Assembly (NCBI GenBank): GCA_024742935.1 | Contig: JANSXN010000009.1 | Coordinates: forward strand, 1-57,624 | Reading direction: 5' to 3' | DNA from: Flavobacteriaceae bacterium | GTDB lineage: Bacteria; Bacteroidota; Bacteroidia; Flavobacteriales; Flavobacteriaceae | Length of the DNA stretch: 57,624 nt | Shown: piece by piece, positions 44,260-53,440 of the stretch | Layout: each line of letters starts with the position of its first letter | Numbering within the stretch: the stretch's first letter is position 1 | Notes under the pieces: model-generated | Told to the model about the DNA's origin: nothing | The model's database searches: none | Seen by the model: only the letters and a program-made list of their open reading frames with translations | Translations under genes and position numbers: made by a program

Positions 44260-45600
44260 TTAGTTGGTAGTATTTAAAATGCGTTCAAGTTCTGCTTTTT
44301 GGACAATCACATCAAGTATTGCCTGGAGGTATTCTTGTTGAGCCGAGTAGAGCTGGAGTTGTGCTTGTCGCAAATCAAAGCTGCTGCTAAGTCCTTCAAA
44401 AAATTTGATTTGGTTTTTTCGCTCAATACGCTCAGCGAGATTTAAATTATTTTTTGAGTTTTCATATTTTTCTATTGCAAACTCATAGTTATTTTTAGCT
44501 GAATTGGCTTCAAGTTTAATGCGTTGAATGGCCTCATCAAATTCTGTTTTTGATTGGTCAAAAGCTATTTCGGCACGTTGGGTTTTGGCAGTTCTTCCCA
44601 ACGAACTAAAAATGGGAACCTGTAAGCTCACCCCTGCGATTGATGATTGAAACCAGCGCTGGTCTGAATCGAGAAAAGTAAAGGTGTTACTGTTTGCCTG
44701 TGTCCCATAATTTATAAAAGCGCTTAGTGTGGGCAGGGCTTTAAACTTTTCAAGTTTTAGTTCCAAACGGCGTTGTTCTGTGAAGTTGTTTGCAATTTTG
44801 TAATCAACATTGTTTTCCAGTGAAAGTTCTTCTGCCAGAAGTTGTAGATCGATGTTTTGAATAATTAAGTTATCTAGGCTTTCAGTGAGTATAACGTTTG
44901 CATCTAAATCAATTCCCAAAGTGATATTAAAAAGCTGTTGCGAAAGGTCCAATACTCGTTTTGAATTGTTTAACTGGGTTTCTATATTTGAAAGTGTGAT
45001 CTGCAGTTGCTCAACGTCTTCTTCTTCAGCAAGACCATTTTTAAATATTTCTGAGGTTTCATTTAAGTTTTTTGCCAGGGTTTCTTTATTACTCTCTAGA
45101 ATTTTTATGTTTTCTTGCGAAAGCAAAACAGAACCATATGCGTTTATCACCTCTTTCCTCACTATTGAAGTGGTTTTTTCTTCGAGGTTTTTTGAATATT
45201 CCAAAAACGTTTTTGATGCTTGAAGTGCCACAATATAGGATCCATCAAACAACAATTGATTGAGAGTGGCAGTTGCAGTCATCGTTTGAGGCACCCCAAA
45301 AATAACGGGCTCAAAAGTGCCAGGCTCTCCACCTGTAAACTCAGCAGGAATTAAGCTCACCGGTTGTTTTAAATTGTTTCTGTAATCGACACCTGCATTG
45401 ATTTGAGGCAGGCCTGTAGCGGTAGTTTCCCATTTTTGTTTGAGTGCAGCCAGTACCTCCCGCTTTGAATTGATGGCCGTGTAATTACTGTCTATTGCAA
45501 AATTAACAGCTTCTTCTAACGAGAAATTATATGATTTTTGCTCCTGAGCAAATCCAAAAACACTCATCAAAAGCAAACTGATTTTCAAGAAGTTCTTCAT
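44260..45600 (-). CDS. TolC family outer-membrane efflux protein
   Basis: The 446-residue protein has a signal peptide (ISLLLMSVFGFAQ) and the duplicated TolC architecture: helical arms (AVNFAIDSNYTAINSKREVLAALKQ; LEYSKNLEEKTTSIVRKEVINAYGSVLLSQENIKIL) and short barrel strands (LSAFINYGTQANS; GVSLQVPIFSSLGR). It provides the outer-membrane exit for the pump. It lies between tetR and the adaptor, 11 bases from the latter. Confidence 0.93.
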   Translation of the reverse strand: MKNFLKISLLLMSVFGFAQEQKSYNFSLEEAVNFAIDSNYTAINSKREVLAALKQKWETTATGLPQINAGVDYRNNLKQPVSLIPAEFTGGEPGTFEPVIFGVPQTMTATATLNQLLFDGSYIVALQASKTFLEYSKNLEEKTTSIVRKEVINAYGSVLLSQENIKILESNKETLAKNLNETSEIFKNGLAEEEDVEQLQITLSNIETQLNNSKRVLDLSQQLFNITLGIDLDANVILTESLDNLIIQNIDLQLLAEELSLENNVDYKIANNFTEQRRLELKLEKFKALPTLSAFINYGTQANSNTFTFLDSDQRWFQSSIAGVSLQVPIFSSLGRTAKTQRAEIAFDQSKTEFDEAIQRIKLEANSAKNNYEFAIEKYENSKNNLNLAERIERKNQIKFFEGLSSSFDLRQAQLQLYSAQQEYLQAILDVIVQKAELERILNTTN

Positions 45601-45615
45601 AGTTTAGCAGGTTGA

Positions 45616-46218
45616 TTAATTGATTTGATTGATGTATTTCATGAGTTCTTTTTCTCCCTTTTTTGTTACAATTCCACGCAAGTGATATTCCAAAAATAGA
45701 TCTACAACATCATTGGGACTATAGATATCAGGCGGAAATAAATCCTGATCTTTAATTCCTGTGGCCCCTAAAAAATAAAACCTGCCAATAATTTCAGGCT
45801 TAATATTTTCTCTGTATAAGCCCAGTTCCATTCCTGTTTTAAGATTTTCAATAACACACTCGTGCATAATTGAAAATTGATTTGCTTTTAGTTTTTTGTA
45901 AATGCGGGGGTAATACTTTTGCAATTGGTGCTGGGGTGAAGCTTTTTCATTTTTAAGCAATTGTTTAATAAATGTGTTAATCTGAAAAAGCTCTGCAATT
46001 GGGTTTTTGTTTTCAGCCCTAATGCAATCAATCCCGGTGCATACAAAATGAAACACATAATCTGTTGTGGCTTCCACCAGTTTTGTTTTATTATCAAAAT
46101 GCTGGTAAATGGTTTTTTTAGAGATCCCCATTTCACTGGCGATATCATCCATAGTAACGCTTTTAAAACCCAGGTTTAAAAACATCTCGCTTGCTATTTC
46201 TAAAATTTTTTCTCTCAT
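45616..46218 (-). CDS. TetR/AcrR family repressor of the efflux operon
   Basis: The 200-residue protein has the N-terminal helix-turn-helix MREKILEIASEMFLNLGF with MDDIASEMGISKKTIYQHF and a helical ligand domain with no clear ligand type. It is the first gene of the operon and precedes tolC by 15 bases. ATG 46218 is preferred to ATG 46230, because the predicted -7 box lies at 46228-46235 and the upstream ATG would be inside the promoter. An inverted repeat over the promoter suggests that it represses its own operon, and a hydrophobic drug or lipid may release it. Confidence 0.9.
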   Translation of the reverse strand: MREKILEIASEMFLNLGFKSVTMDDIASEMGISKKTIYQHFDNKTKLVEATTDYVFHFVCTGIDCIRAENKNPIAELFQINTFIKQLLKNEKASPQHQLQKYYPRIYKKLKANQFSIMHECVIENLKTGMELGLYRENIKPEIIGRFYFLGATGIKDQDLFPPDIYSPNDVVDLFLEYHLRGIVTKKGEKELMKYINQIN

Positions 46219-46227
46219 AAAAGTCAG

Positions 46228-46257
46228 CAAATATAGCTAGGAAACTTTAGATACAAA
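46228..46257 (-). promoter_or_regulatory. Promoter of the tetR-efflux operon
   Basis: On the minus strand TTTG (46257-46254) and TATATTTG (46235-46228) are 18 bases apart. The transcript would begin near 46222 and be almost leaderless at ATG 46218. A second -7-like TATTTTTG is at 46261-46254. Confidence 0.65.
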
Positions 46258-46268
46258 AATAGTTTCCT
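46239..46268. promoter_or_regulatory. TetR operator (inverted repeat) over the efflux promoter
   Basis: AGGAAACT (46239-46246) and AGTTTCCT (46261-46268) are perfectly complementary half-sites with 14 bases between. The repeat covers the -33 box and most of the spacer, a position from which a bound TetR dimer would block RNA polymerase. Confidence 0.75.
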
Positions 46269-46305
46269 AAGTTTTACATAAAATTAACATAGAATATTTT
46301 TGAGG

Positions 46306-46474
46306 TAGAAATCATCTTGACTTTTTTGATTAAAGTGAAAATCAGCTATTTTGAGTCTGATTGAAGGCTTTTTAGAGTTGCATCCACCTGTGGCGGACGG
46401 AAGGAGAAAAAGACAAAAGACAGGCTCAAAAGAGCGATTTTTTAACCAATTGGAAAAAGTCAAGATGAGTTCTA
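46306..46474. mobile_element. MITE-like element with long imperfect hairpin
   Basis: The ends are 21-base inverted repeats (46306-46326 and 46454-46474) that match at 20 of 21 positions, with core TCATCTTGACTTTTT. The inner arms also pair in part, for example TTTTGAGTCTG (46349-46359) with CAGGCTCAAAA (46421-46431), and CCACC with GGCGG at the tip, so the whole 169 bases form one imperfect hairpin. Both ends are TA, as in TA target-site use by IS630/mariner-type elements. No transposase gene is present. The region is non-coding and lies between the efflux operon and the polyprenyl synthetase gene. Confidence 0.6.
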
Positions 46475-46522
46475 TATATGGATTGAAGAGAAAAAGGTAT
46501 TTTAGCAAAAAATTTTAAATGC

Positions 46523-47497
46523 ATGATCCCATTAGAAAATTATAAAACGACTTTTCTTAACTACCTTTCTGAAAATATAAAAACCAAAGAACCCCAAAAC
46601 CTGTATGAACCCATTTCATACATACTCTCTTTGGGAGGTAAGCGCTTAAGACCCATTCTCACGTTGATGTCCTGTGAACTATTTAACACACCACATCAAA
46701 AGGCCTTGAATGCTGCTCTTGCTGTTGAGTTGTTTCACAATTTTTCTTTGATACATGATGATATAATGGACAATGCTCCATTGCGCAGGGGAAAAGAAAC
46801 TGTTCATGAAAAATGGGATATTAATACGGGTATTCTTTCCGGTGATGCTATGTTGATATTGGCTTATCAATTATTTGAAAATTATGAAGCAAATACTTTT
46901 CAGCAGTTGGCAAAACTTTTTAGTAAAACCGCTATTGAGGTTTGTGAAGGACAGCAATATGATGTTGATTTTGAAGAAAGGGACAGTGTCTCTACTGAAG
47001 AATACCTCCATATGATAAATTTTAAAACAGCGGTGCTCGTGGGTGCTTCCATGCAAATGGGAGCCATTATTGCAGGCGCTTCAAAACAGTGTCAAAATGC
47101 TATTTATGAGTTTGGAAGAAATCTGGGTATTGCTTTTCAAATACAAGATGATTATCTCGATGTTTTTGGGGACCCTGAAAGTTTTGGAAAACAAGTGGGA
47201 GGAGATATCATTTCAAATAAAAAAACGTATCTATATCTTACCGCTAAAATGGAAGCGTCTGCAACAGACAGTATAGAGTTGGAACAACTTTACAGCCTGC
47301 AACCCAAAAACTCTGCAGATAAAATTGAAGCCGTAACCCAAATTTTTATAAATTCAGGAGCACAAGAAAAAACAAAACTAAAAATAAAACACTTTACAGA
47401 AGTTGCGATCCAACTTCTCAACAATCTTCAAATCAGTGAATCAGGAAAAAAACAACTCAGCCATTTTGCCAATCAATTAATTTACAGAATAACTTAG
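46523..47497 (+). CDS. Polyprenyl diphosphate synthase
   Basis: This trans-type prenyltransferase elongates allylic diphosphates with isopentenyl diphosphate. The 324-residue protein has GGKRLRPILTLMSCELF, the first Asp-rich motif LIHDDIMDNAPLRRGKETVHEKW, and the second FQIQDDYLDVFGD, all intact. It may make octaprenyl-like chains for menaquinone or a shorter product; the residues before the first motif (NFSL) do not settle chain length. It starts 48 bases after the MITE-like element, and its 3' end overlaps the convergent barrel gene by four bases. Confidence 0.93.
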   Translation: MIPLENYKTTFLNYLSENIKTKEPQNLYEPISYILSLGGKRLRPILTLMSCELFNTPHQKALNAALAVELFHNFSLIHDDIMDNAPLRRGKETVHEKWDINTGILSGDAMLILAYQLFENYEANTFQQLAKLFSKTAIEVCEGQQYDVDFEERDSVSTEEYLHMINFKTAVLVGASMQMGAIIAGASKQCQNAIYEFGRNLGIAFQIQDDYLDVFGDPESFGKQVGGDIISNKKTYLYLTAKMEASATDSIELEQLYSLQPKNSADKIEAVTQIFINSGAQEKTKLKIKHFTEVAIQLLNNLQISESGKKQLSHFANQLIYRIT

Positions 47498-48036
47498 AAA
47501 TAGACTCTCACAAAAGGCAGGAAAGCCGAGCCGTAAATACTGCGATTGCTGTCGTGAAGGACATCATATTTTACCCCCATGGTGAGGTTTCCTGTTCTAT
47601 AACCGGCTCCCAGAAAAAGTGCTTCCTGAAAAAAATTATCTTCTACATCACCCTCTGAGAATAAAAATGTGCGATCTACCTGTATGCCTTCAAGTTCAGC
47701 AGAGAGCTGAATTTCTCTAATGGGATGAAACAGTGTTATGACACTTCCGCCATAAGCTGAAGATTTATAATCAGGATTGCTGCGTTTGTCACTCAAATAA
47801 TTATAGGTCAACCCCAAGCCGCTACTAAAATATTGATTGAAATTATAAACAGCACTGGGTGAGATCCCACCTGAAAAATAACCGTCTCCAAAACTGAGCC
47901 CTACACCTCCCCCAAAACTAACCTGTTTCCAAAAGTCCTTCTTGTTAGATTGTACAGAAGAAAGGTCAATTTGAGCAAACGAACTGAACCAAAAAGAAGA
48001 TACGACAATAAATAAAGGTATTACTTTAAACCCCAT
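47494..48036 (-). CDS. Small outer-membrane beta-barrel protein
   Basis: The 180-residue protein has a signal peptide (IPLFIVVSSFWFSSFAQ) and about eight amphipathic strands such as VSFGGGVGLSFGDGYFSGGISP and TMGVKYDVLHD, ending FVRVYF with terminal Phe, so an eight-stranded barrel is probable. There is no family with known role. It stands alone between the polyprenyl synthetase and odhA genes. Confidence 0.72.
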   Translation of the reverse strand: MGFKVIPLFIVVSSFWFSSFAQIDLSSVQSNKKDFWKQVSFGGGVGLSFGDGYFSGGISPSAVYNFNQYFSSGLGLTYNYLSDKRSNPDYKSSAYGGSVITLFHPIREIQLSAELEGIQVDRTFLFSEGDVEDNFFQEALFLGAGYRTGNLTMGVKYDVLHDSNRSIYGSAFLPFVRVYF

Positions 48037-48102
48037 AATTTTAGCTTTACTAAATGATTCCTAAATATAAAAACATTTTTTTAGTATGATTTGGAATTAT
48101 TG

Positions 48103-48110
48103 TACTTTTG
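48103..48110 (+). promoter_or_regulatory. -7 element of odhA
   Basis: TACTTTTG matches TAnnTTTG, 39 bases before ATG 48149. The -33 box is not clear (TTTA about 19 bases upstream). Confidence 0.5.
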
Positions 48111-48148
48111 TCACAATTTATTTGAAACGTTAAGTACGTACCCATATT

Positions 48149-50914
48149 ATGGATCAATTTTCCTTCTTAAACGCAGCACATTCTCAATATTTTGCTGACC
48201 TCTATGACCAATATTTAGAAAACCCCGATGCCGTAGAACCTAGTTGGCGCGCTTTTTTTCAAGGGTTTGATTTTGGCCAAAACGGAAGTTCTACAAATCA
48301 AGTTTCAACAGAAAACCCTGATGAATTTTGTGAACCCAAACTAGAAAATCTTGAAAAAGAATTTCGGGTCATTCAACTCATTGAAGGCTATCGCAAACGC
48401 GGACACCTATTTACTCTCACAAACCCTGTGAGAGAGCGCAGAAAATATGCTCCAACTCTGGACTTGGAAAATTTTGCTCTAAGCGAAAAAGATTTAGACA
48501 CAGTTTTCAATGCCGGTGAACTCATTGGAATTGGCTCGGCAAGCTTACGCGAAATCATTTCGCATTTGTCAAAAATTTACTGTCAATCTATTGGTGTTGA
48601 GTACACTTACATTAGAAAACCTGAAGAAATTCAATGGATTCAAAATTGGCTGCATAAAAACGATAACCACCCCAATTTTTCAGATTCTGAAAAAAAACAT
48701 ATTCTTGAAAAACTTAATGAAGCCGTCTCATTTGAATCCTTTTTGCACACCAAATATGTGGGTCAAAAACGTTTTTCACTGGAAGGAGGAGAAAGCTTCA
48801 TACCTGCCATTGACGCCATAATTGAAAAAGCTGCTACAATGGGTGCAGAACAATTTGTAATGGGTATGGCACACCGAGGACGCCTCAACACCCTGGTGAA
48901 TATATTTGGAAAAAGTGCTAAAGACATTTTTAGTGAATTTGACGGTAAAGACTATGAACAAGAGTTGTTTGACGGCGATGTTAAGTACCACCTTGGCTGG
49001 ACTGCAAATCAGGAAACCAAAAACGGAAAACAAATAAACATCAACATAGCGCCCAACCCTTCACATCTGGAAACTGTGGGTGCTGTTGTGCAAGGAATTA
49101 CAAGAGCCAAACAAGACCGTCACTTTAAAGGAGACCTTCAAAAAGTACTTCCTATTGTGGTGCACGGTGACGCTGCTATTGCCGGTCAAGGAATCGTTTA
49201 TGAAATCGTGCAAATGGCACAACTTGACGGCTATAAAACCGGGGGAACCATCCATATTGTTATCAACAACCAAGTCGGATTCACTACAAACTATCTAGAT
49301 GGTCGCTCATCAACTTATTGTACAGATGTAGCAAAAGTAACGCTATCTCCTGTTCTGCATGTCAATGCAGACGACGTGGAGGCTGTGGTTCACGCCGCTA
49401 CCTTTGCATTGGAGTACAGAATGGCTTTTGGACGTGATGTGTTTATTGATTTGCTGGGTTATAGAAAGTATGGCCACAACGAGGGTGATGAACCTCGTTT
49501 TACGCAACCAAAACTTTACAAAGCCATTGCAAAACATAAAAATCCGCGAGATATTTATGCTGAAAAATTAAAAAGTGAAGGCATCATTGATGATCAATTT
49601 GTCTCCCAACTGGAAGAAACTTATAAAAACCAACTGGAAGAAAAACTTGAGATTTCGCGTAAGCAGGAAAAAACAACAGTAACTCCTTTTATGCAGGATG
49701 AGTGGCAAGGTTTTGATTATGCAAATCACGATGAAATGCGGAAAGAGGTGGATACTACCTTTGACATAAAAAAACTTACAGAAATTGCCAAAGTCATCAC
49801 CAAATTACCTAAAGATAAAAAGTTTTTACGCAAAATTGAACGACTTATTGAAGCTCGTGAAGCTATGTACTTTAACGATAATAAACTCGACTGGGCAATG
49901 GGTGAGCTATTGGCTTACGGCTCCCTGTTGAGTGAGGGCTATGATGTGCGCATTAGTGGACAAGACGTTGAGCGAGGCACATTCTCCCACCGCCACGCTG
50001 TTATAAAAGTGGAGGACAGTGAAGAAGAAGTAATTTTGCACAATCAAATTCAAGAAGAACAAGGCGATTTTTATATATACAATTCACTGCTATCAGAATA
50101 TGGTGTGGTGGGCTTTGATTACGGGTATGCCATGGCAAGCCCTGATACGCTTGCTATTTGGGAAGCTCAATTTGGAGATTTTAGTAATGGGGCCCAAATT
50201 ATGCTCGATCAATACATTTCTGCTGCAGAAGACAAATGGAAACTTCAAAACGGTCTTGTGATGCTTTTACCACACGGCTATGAAGGACAAGGGGCAGAAC
50301 ACAGTTCGGCACGTATGGAGCGCTATCTTCAACTATGCTCCAGAGACAATATGTTTGTCGCAGATGTAACAACACCGGCAAACCTCTTTCATTTATTTAG
50401 AAGGCAAATGAAAACCAAATACAGAAAACCTTTGATTGTGTTTACACCCAAAAGTTTACTGCGCCACCCCAAAGTAGTCTCTACCAAAGAAGAAATGGCT
50501 AAAGGAAGTTTTCAGGAAATGATTGATGACCCCACAGCAGATATCAAAAAAGTAAAATCGCTGGTGTTCTGTACAGGAAAATTCTATTATGACTTACTTG
50601 AGGTTAAAGAAGAAAATAAAAGAGACGATGTCGCATTGGTAAGACTGGAACAATTATTTCCATTGCCGGTTGACAAGATGCGCGCTTTCATTAAAAAATA
50701 TAAAAATGCAGACGATGTGGTGTGGGCTCAGGAAGAACCCAGAAATATGGGTGCTTACAGCTTTTTAATGATGCATTTTGAAGAAGCTAAAAACTTCAGG
50801 ATTTGCAGCCGTAAGTTCTACAGTGCACCGGCCGCCGGAAGTGCTGTGCGTTCCAAACGTCGCCATCAACGTGTTATTGACAGCGTGTTTGATAAATCAT
50901 TAACTTTGGAATAG
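48149..50914 (+). CDS. odhA: 2-oxoglutarate dehydrogenase E1 component
   Basis: This thiamine-diphosphate enzyme decarboxylates 2-oxoglutarate in the TCA cycle and passes the succinyl group to E2. The 921-residue protein has the short N-terminal E2-contact segment (FLNAAHSQYFADLYDQYL), the thiamine motif region (MGMAHRGRLNTLVNIFG; GDAAIAGQGIVYE...NNQVGFTT), and the transketolase-like part (SGQDVERGTFSHRHAV; HGYEGQGAEHSSARMERYLQ). It lies 89 bases upstream of odhB, in the usual pair. Confidence 0.97.
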   Translation: MDQFSFLNAAHSQYFADLYDQYLENPDAVEPSWRAFFQGFDFGQNGSSTNQVSTENPDEFCEPKLENLEKEFRVIQLIEGYRKRGHLFTLTNPVRERRKYAPTLDLENFALSEKDLDTVFNAGELIGIGSASLREIISHLSKIYCQSIGVEYTYIRKPEEIQWIQNWLHKNDNHPNFSDSEKKHILEKLNEAVSFESFLHTKYVGQKRFSLEGGESFIPAIDAIIEKAATMGAEQFVMGMAHRGRLNTLVNIFGKSAKDIFSEFDGKDYEQELFDGDVKYHLGWTANQETKNGKQININIAPNPSHLETVGAVVQGITRAKQDRHFKGDLQKVLPIVVHGDAAIAGQGIVYEIVQMAQLDGYKTGGTIHIVINNQVGFTTNYLDGRSSTYCTDVAKVTLSPVLHVNADDVEAVVHAATFALEYRMAFGRDVFIDLLGYRKYGHNEGDEPRFTQPKLYKAIAKHKNPRDIYAEKLKSEGIIDDQFVSQLEETYKNQLEEKLEISRKQEKTTVTPFMQDEWQGFDYANHDEMRKEVDTTFDIKKLTEIAKVITKLPKDKKFLRKIERLIEAREAMYFNDNKLDWAMGELLAYGSLLSEGYDVRISGQDVERGTFSHRHAVIKVEDSEEEVILHNQIQEEQGDFYIYNSLLSEYGVVGFDYGYAMASPDTLAIWEAQFGDFSNGAQIMLDQYISAAEDKWKLQNGLVMLLPHGYEGQGAEHSSARMERYLQLCSRDNMFVADVTTPANLFHLFRRQMKTKYRKPLIVFTPKSLLRHPKVVSTKEEMAKGSFQEMIDDPTADIKKVKSLVFCTGKFYYDLLEVKEENKRDDVALVRLEQLFPLPVDKMRAFIKKYKNADDVVWAQEEPRNMGAYSFLMMHFEEAKNFRICSRKFYSAPAAGSAVRSKRRHQRVIDSVFDKSLTLE

Positions 50915-51003
50915 TTAAAAATTAATTAAAGATAAAATTGTAATAAGGATATCACAATTTGTGATACCTTCAAAAAAATAGGGTTTAAATAAAATAATCA
51001 CAG

Positions 51004-52251
51004 ATGATATTAGAAATGAAAGTTCCCTCACCGGGAGAATCCATCACCGAAGTAGAAATTGCACAATGGCTGGTAGCCGATGGCGATTATGTAGAAAAAG
51101 ATCAGGCCATTGCCGAAGTTGACAGCGACAAGGCCACACTCGAACTTCCCGCAGAAGCAAGTGGAACCATTACACTCAAAGCAGAGGAAGGTGACGCCGT
51201 AGCTGTTGGTGAAGTGGTTTGTTTAATCGACACAAGTGCAGAAGCCCCTTCTGGTTCATCTAAAGAAAAAGAGAGCAAAGCACCTGCTGAAGAGAAAAAA
51301 GCAGTGAAAGAAGAAAAGTCTGCACCAAAACAAAAAACCTCTACCACAGAGGAGAAGAAAGAAACTTCCTATGCTAGCGGAACACCTTCACCTGCGGCCA
51401 AGAAAATACTCGATGAAAAAGGAATTTCTCCTTCAGACATTGTGGGCACAGGACGCGGTGGACGTATTACTAAAGAAGATGCTTCACAAGCTTCAAAACC
51501 GGCAATGGGAACCCCGGGGCCCGGAAAACGAGGTGAAGAGCGCAAAAAATTATCTATGTTGCGTCGCAAAGTAGCAGAACGTCTGGTAAGCGCTAAAAAT
51601 GAAACTGCTATGCTCACCACTTTTAATGAGGTGGATATGACCGCTATTTTTGACTTGCGTGAAAAGTATAAAGAAGACTTTAAAAACAAACACGGTGTGG
51701 GTCTGGGCTTTATGTCCTTTTTCACCCTTGCCGTTGTAAGAGCTCTGGAAATGTACCCTGATGTGAACTCAATGATTGATGGTGACTATAAAATCACTTA
51801 TGATTATAAAGATATTAGCATTGCCGTTTCAGGACCTAAAGGTTTGATGGTTCCCGTGATTAGAAATGCTGAGAACCTCTCTTTCAGAGGAGTGGAAAAC
51901 GAAGTAAAACGCTTGGCAATTCGCGCCAGGGAAGGTGAAATCACTGTGGATGAAATGACCGGAGGAACCTTCACCATCACTAATGGAGGTGTGTTTGGCT
52001 CCATGCTTTCAACGCCCATCATCAACCCGCCACAAAGTGCTATTCTGGGAATGCACAACATCGTAGAACGAGCAATCGTCAAAGATGGAGGGATTATTGT
52101 AGCACCGGTAATGTATGTTGCGCTATCTTATGACCATCGCATTATTGATGGCAGGGAATCTGTTGGTTTCCTAGTGGCTATAAAAGAAGCCCTTGAAAGC
52201 CCTGAAGAATTATTGATGAACAACGATGTAAAAAAAGCATTGGAACTCTAA
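51004..52251 (+). CDS. odhB: Dihydrolipoyl succinyltransferase (E2 of 2-oxoglutarate dehydrogenase)
   Basis: The 415-residue protein has a lipoyl domain (about 1-75, lipoylated Lys43 in VDSDKATLEL), a K/E/A-rich linker, an E3-binding domain (SPAAKKILDEKGISPSDIVGTG), and a catalytic domain with His378 and Asp382 in SYDHRIIDGRES. It takes the succinyl group to CoA. A REP-like hairpin begins at the base after the stop, followed by a terminator. Confidence 0.97.
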   Translation: MILEMKVPSPGESITEVEIAQWLVADGDYVEKDQAIAEVDSDKATLELPAEASGTITLKAEEGDAVAVGEVVCLIDTSAEAPSGSSKEKESKAPAEEKKAVKEEKSAPKQKTSTTEEKKETSYASGTPSPAAKKILDEKGISPSDIVGTGRGGRITKEDASQASKPAMGTPGPGKRGEERKKLSMLRRKVAERLVSAKNETAMLTTFNEVDMTAIFDLREKYKEDFKNKHGVGLGFMSFFTLAVVRALEMYPDVNSMIDGDYKITYDYKDISIAVSGPKGLMVPVIRNAENLSFRGVENEVKRLAIRAREGEITVDEMTGGTFTITNGGVFGSMLSTPIINPPQSAILGMHNIVERAIVKDGGIIVAPVMYVALSYDHRIIDGRESVGFLVAIKEALESPEELLMNNDVKKALEL

Positions 52252-52271
52252 ATAACCGCGAAGGCGGTTAT
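52252..52271 (+). repeat. REP-like hairpin C after odhB
   Basis: ATAACCGC, tetraloop GAAG, GCGGTTAT form an eight-pair stem that starts right after the odhB stop. It is followed by CTCGTCCTCAAAAACTCC, close to the flank of hairpin B. Stem bases differ from hairpin B in a paired fashion. Confidence 0.65.
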
Positions 52272-52313
52272 CTCGTCCTCAAAAACTCCAAAACTAAATC
52301 CTTACCAATAAAT

Positions 52314-52345
52314 AAACCCGAAAAGCAATTCTTTTCGGGTTTTTT
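52314..52345 (+). terminator. Rho-independent terminator of the odhAB operon
   Basis: AACCCGAAAAG (52314-52324) pairs with CTTTTCGGGTT (52331-52341), followed by a T run to 52345. Confidence 0.92.
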
Positions 52346-52373
52346 AGTACTTTTAAGTTCAAAATCACTTATA

Positions 52374-53438
52374 ATGAAAACGTTCTCTTTACTCCTGCTT
52401 TTTACCTTAACATTGTTTTCCTGCAAAAACACAACTGAAGAAAAATCTACCGTTGAAGATCAAAACCGCAACGACCTCATCCTGGTAGCTAATAAATCGG
52501 GCAACACATTGCACATCATTGATGTTGAAACCTCAGAAACCCTGCATATACTTGATACAGGTCTTGAACCGCACGAAGTGGAAATCACCGCTGACGGCAA
52601 ACTGGCTGTGGTGACCAATTATGGCAATCGAGAAAACCCCGGAAATTCACTTTCAGTGTATGACCTTACAGAATTTAAACTTTTAAAAACCATCGATTTG
52701 GGCGAACATACACGCCCTCATGGTATTCAGGCATTTGGTGAAAGCCAAAAAATGCTCGTCACTACAGAAGGCTCAAAACGTTTGCTGCTGGTTGACCTGG
52801 AAAGTGGTTCAGTTGAAATGGCGGTCAATACCACCATAACCGTTTCACATATGGTAGCCGCCACACCCAATCTCAAGCGGGCTTTTGTACCCAGCATCAG
52901 CACAGGAAATATGACTGTGATAGATTTGGAAACCGAAGAAGTCATTGAACAACTCTATTCAGGCAAAGGAGCCGAAGGAATTGATGTGACTCCTAACGGC
53001 AAAGAAGTGTGGGTGAGCAACCGCGACGACAATACCATTGCCATTTTTGATACTGAAACTTTGGAGTTGCTGCACACCCTGGATTGTGAAGACTTCCCCA
53101 TTCGTTTAAAATTCACTCCAGATGGCGGTAAAGCACTGGTAAGCAATGCCCGCACCGGTGATGTGGCTGTTTTTGATGCCAAAGCAAAAACACTGCTCGC
53201 CACTGTAAAAATGGATGTACCACTCCCCGATGAAGTGGACGATGAGCGCTATTTTTCAAGAGAATTTGAAGGCAGTTCGATTCCCATTGGCATTGTAGTG
53301 CCCAACAACCAAAAAGCCTATGTAGCCAACACAAACGCCGATTTAGTAAGTGAAATTGATTTGGAAACCTATACCATCACCCGTCACTTCCCCACAGGAA
53401 AACAACCGGATGGGATTAACTATTTAAACAGAAATTAA
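52374..53438 (+). CDS. YncE-like beta-propeller lipoprotein
   Basis: The 354-residue protein has a lipoprotein signal (LLLLFTLTLFSC, Cys17) and repeats of about 42-45 residues with V-T-P-N-G-K/V-x-N motifs (DVTPNGKEVWVSNRDDNTIAIFD; TPDGGKALVSNARTGDVAVFD), characteristic of seven-bladed YncE/NHL-like propellers. Such proteins bind ligands or, in some cases, DNA; function is mostly unknown. It is the first of three contiguous genes (two bases to the aminotransferase). The link to its neighbours is by position only. Confidence 0.82.
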   Translation: MKTFSLLLLFTLTLFSCKNTTEEKSTVEDQNRNDLILVANKSGNTLHIIDVETSETLHILDTGLEPHEVEITADGKLAVVTNYGNRENPGNSLSVYDLTEFKLLKTIDLGEHTRPHGIQAFGESQKMLVTTEGSKRLLLVDLESGSVEMAVNTTITVSHMVAATPNLKRAFVPSISTGNMTVIDLETEEVIEQLYSGKGAEGIDVTPNGKEVWVSNRDDNTIAIFDTETLELLHTLDCEDFPIRLKFTPDGGKALVSNARTGDVAVFDAKAKTLLATVKMDVPLPDEVDDERYFSREFEGSSIPIGIVVPNNQKAYVANTNADLVSEIDLETYTITRHFPTGKQPDGINYLNRN

Positions 53439-53440
53439 AA

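Noticed and set aside
46284-46508. Minus-strand ORF of 74 codons between tetR and the polyprenyl synthase gene
   Set aside because: It lies almost wholly in the MITE-like hairpin, has no recognisable motif and no promoter; chance ORF.
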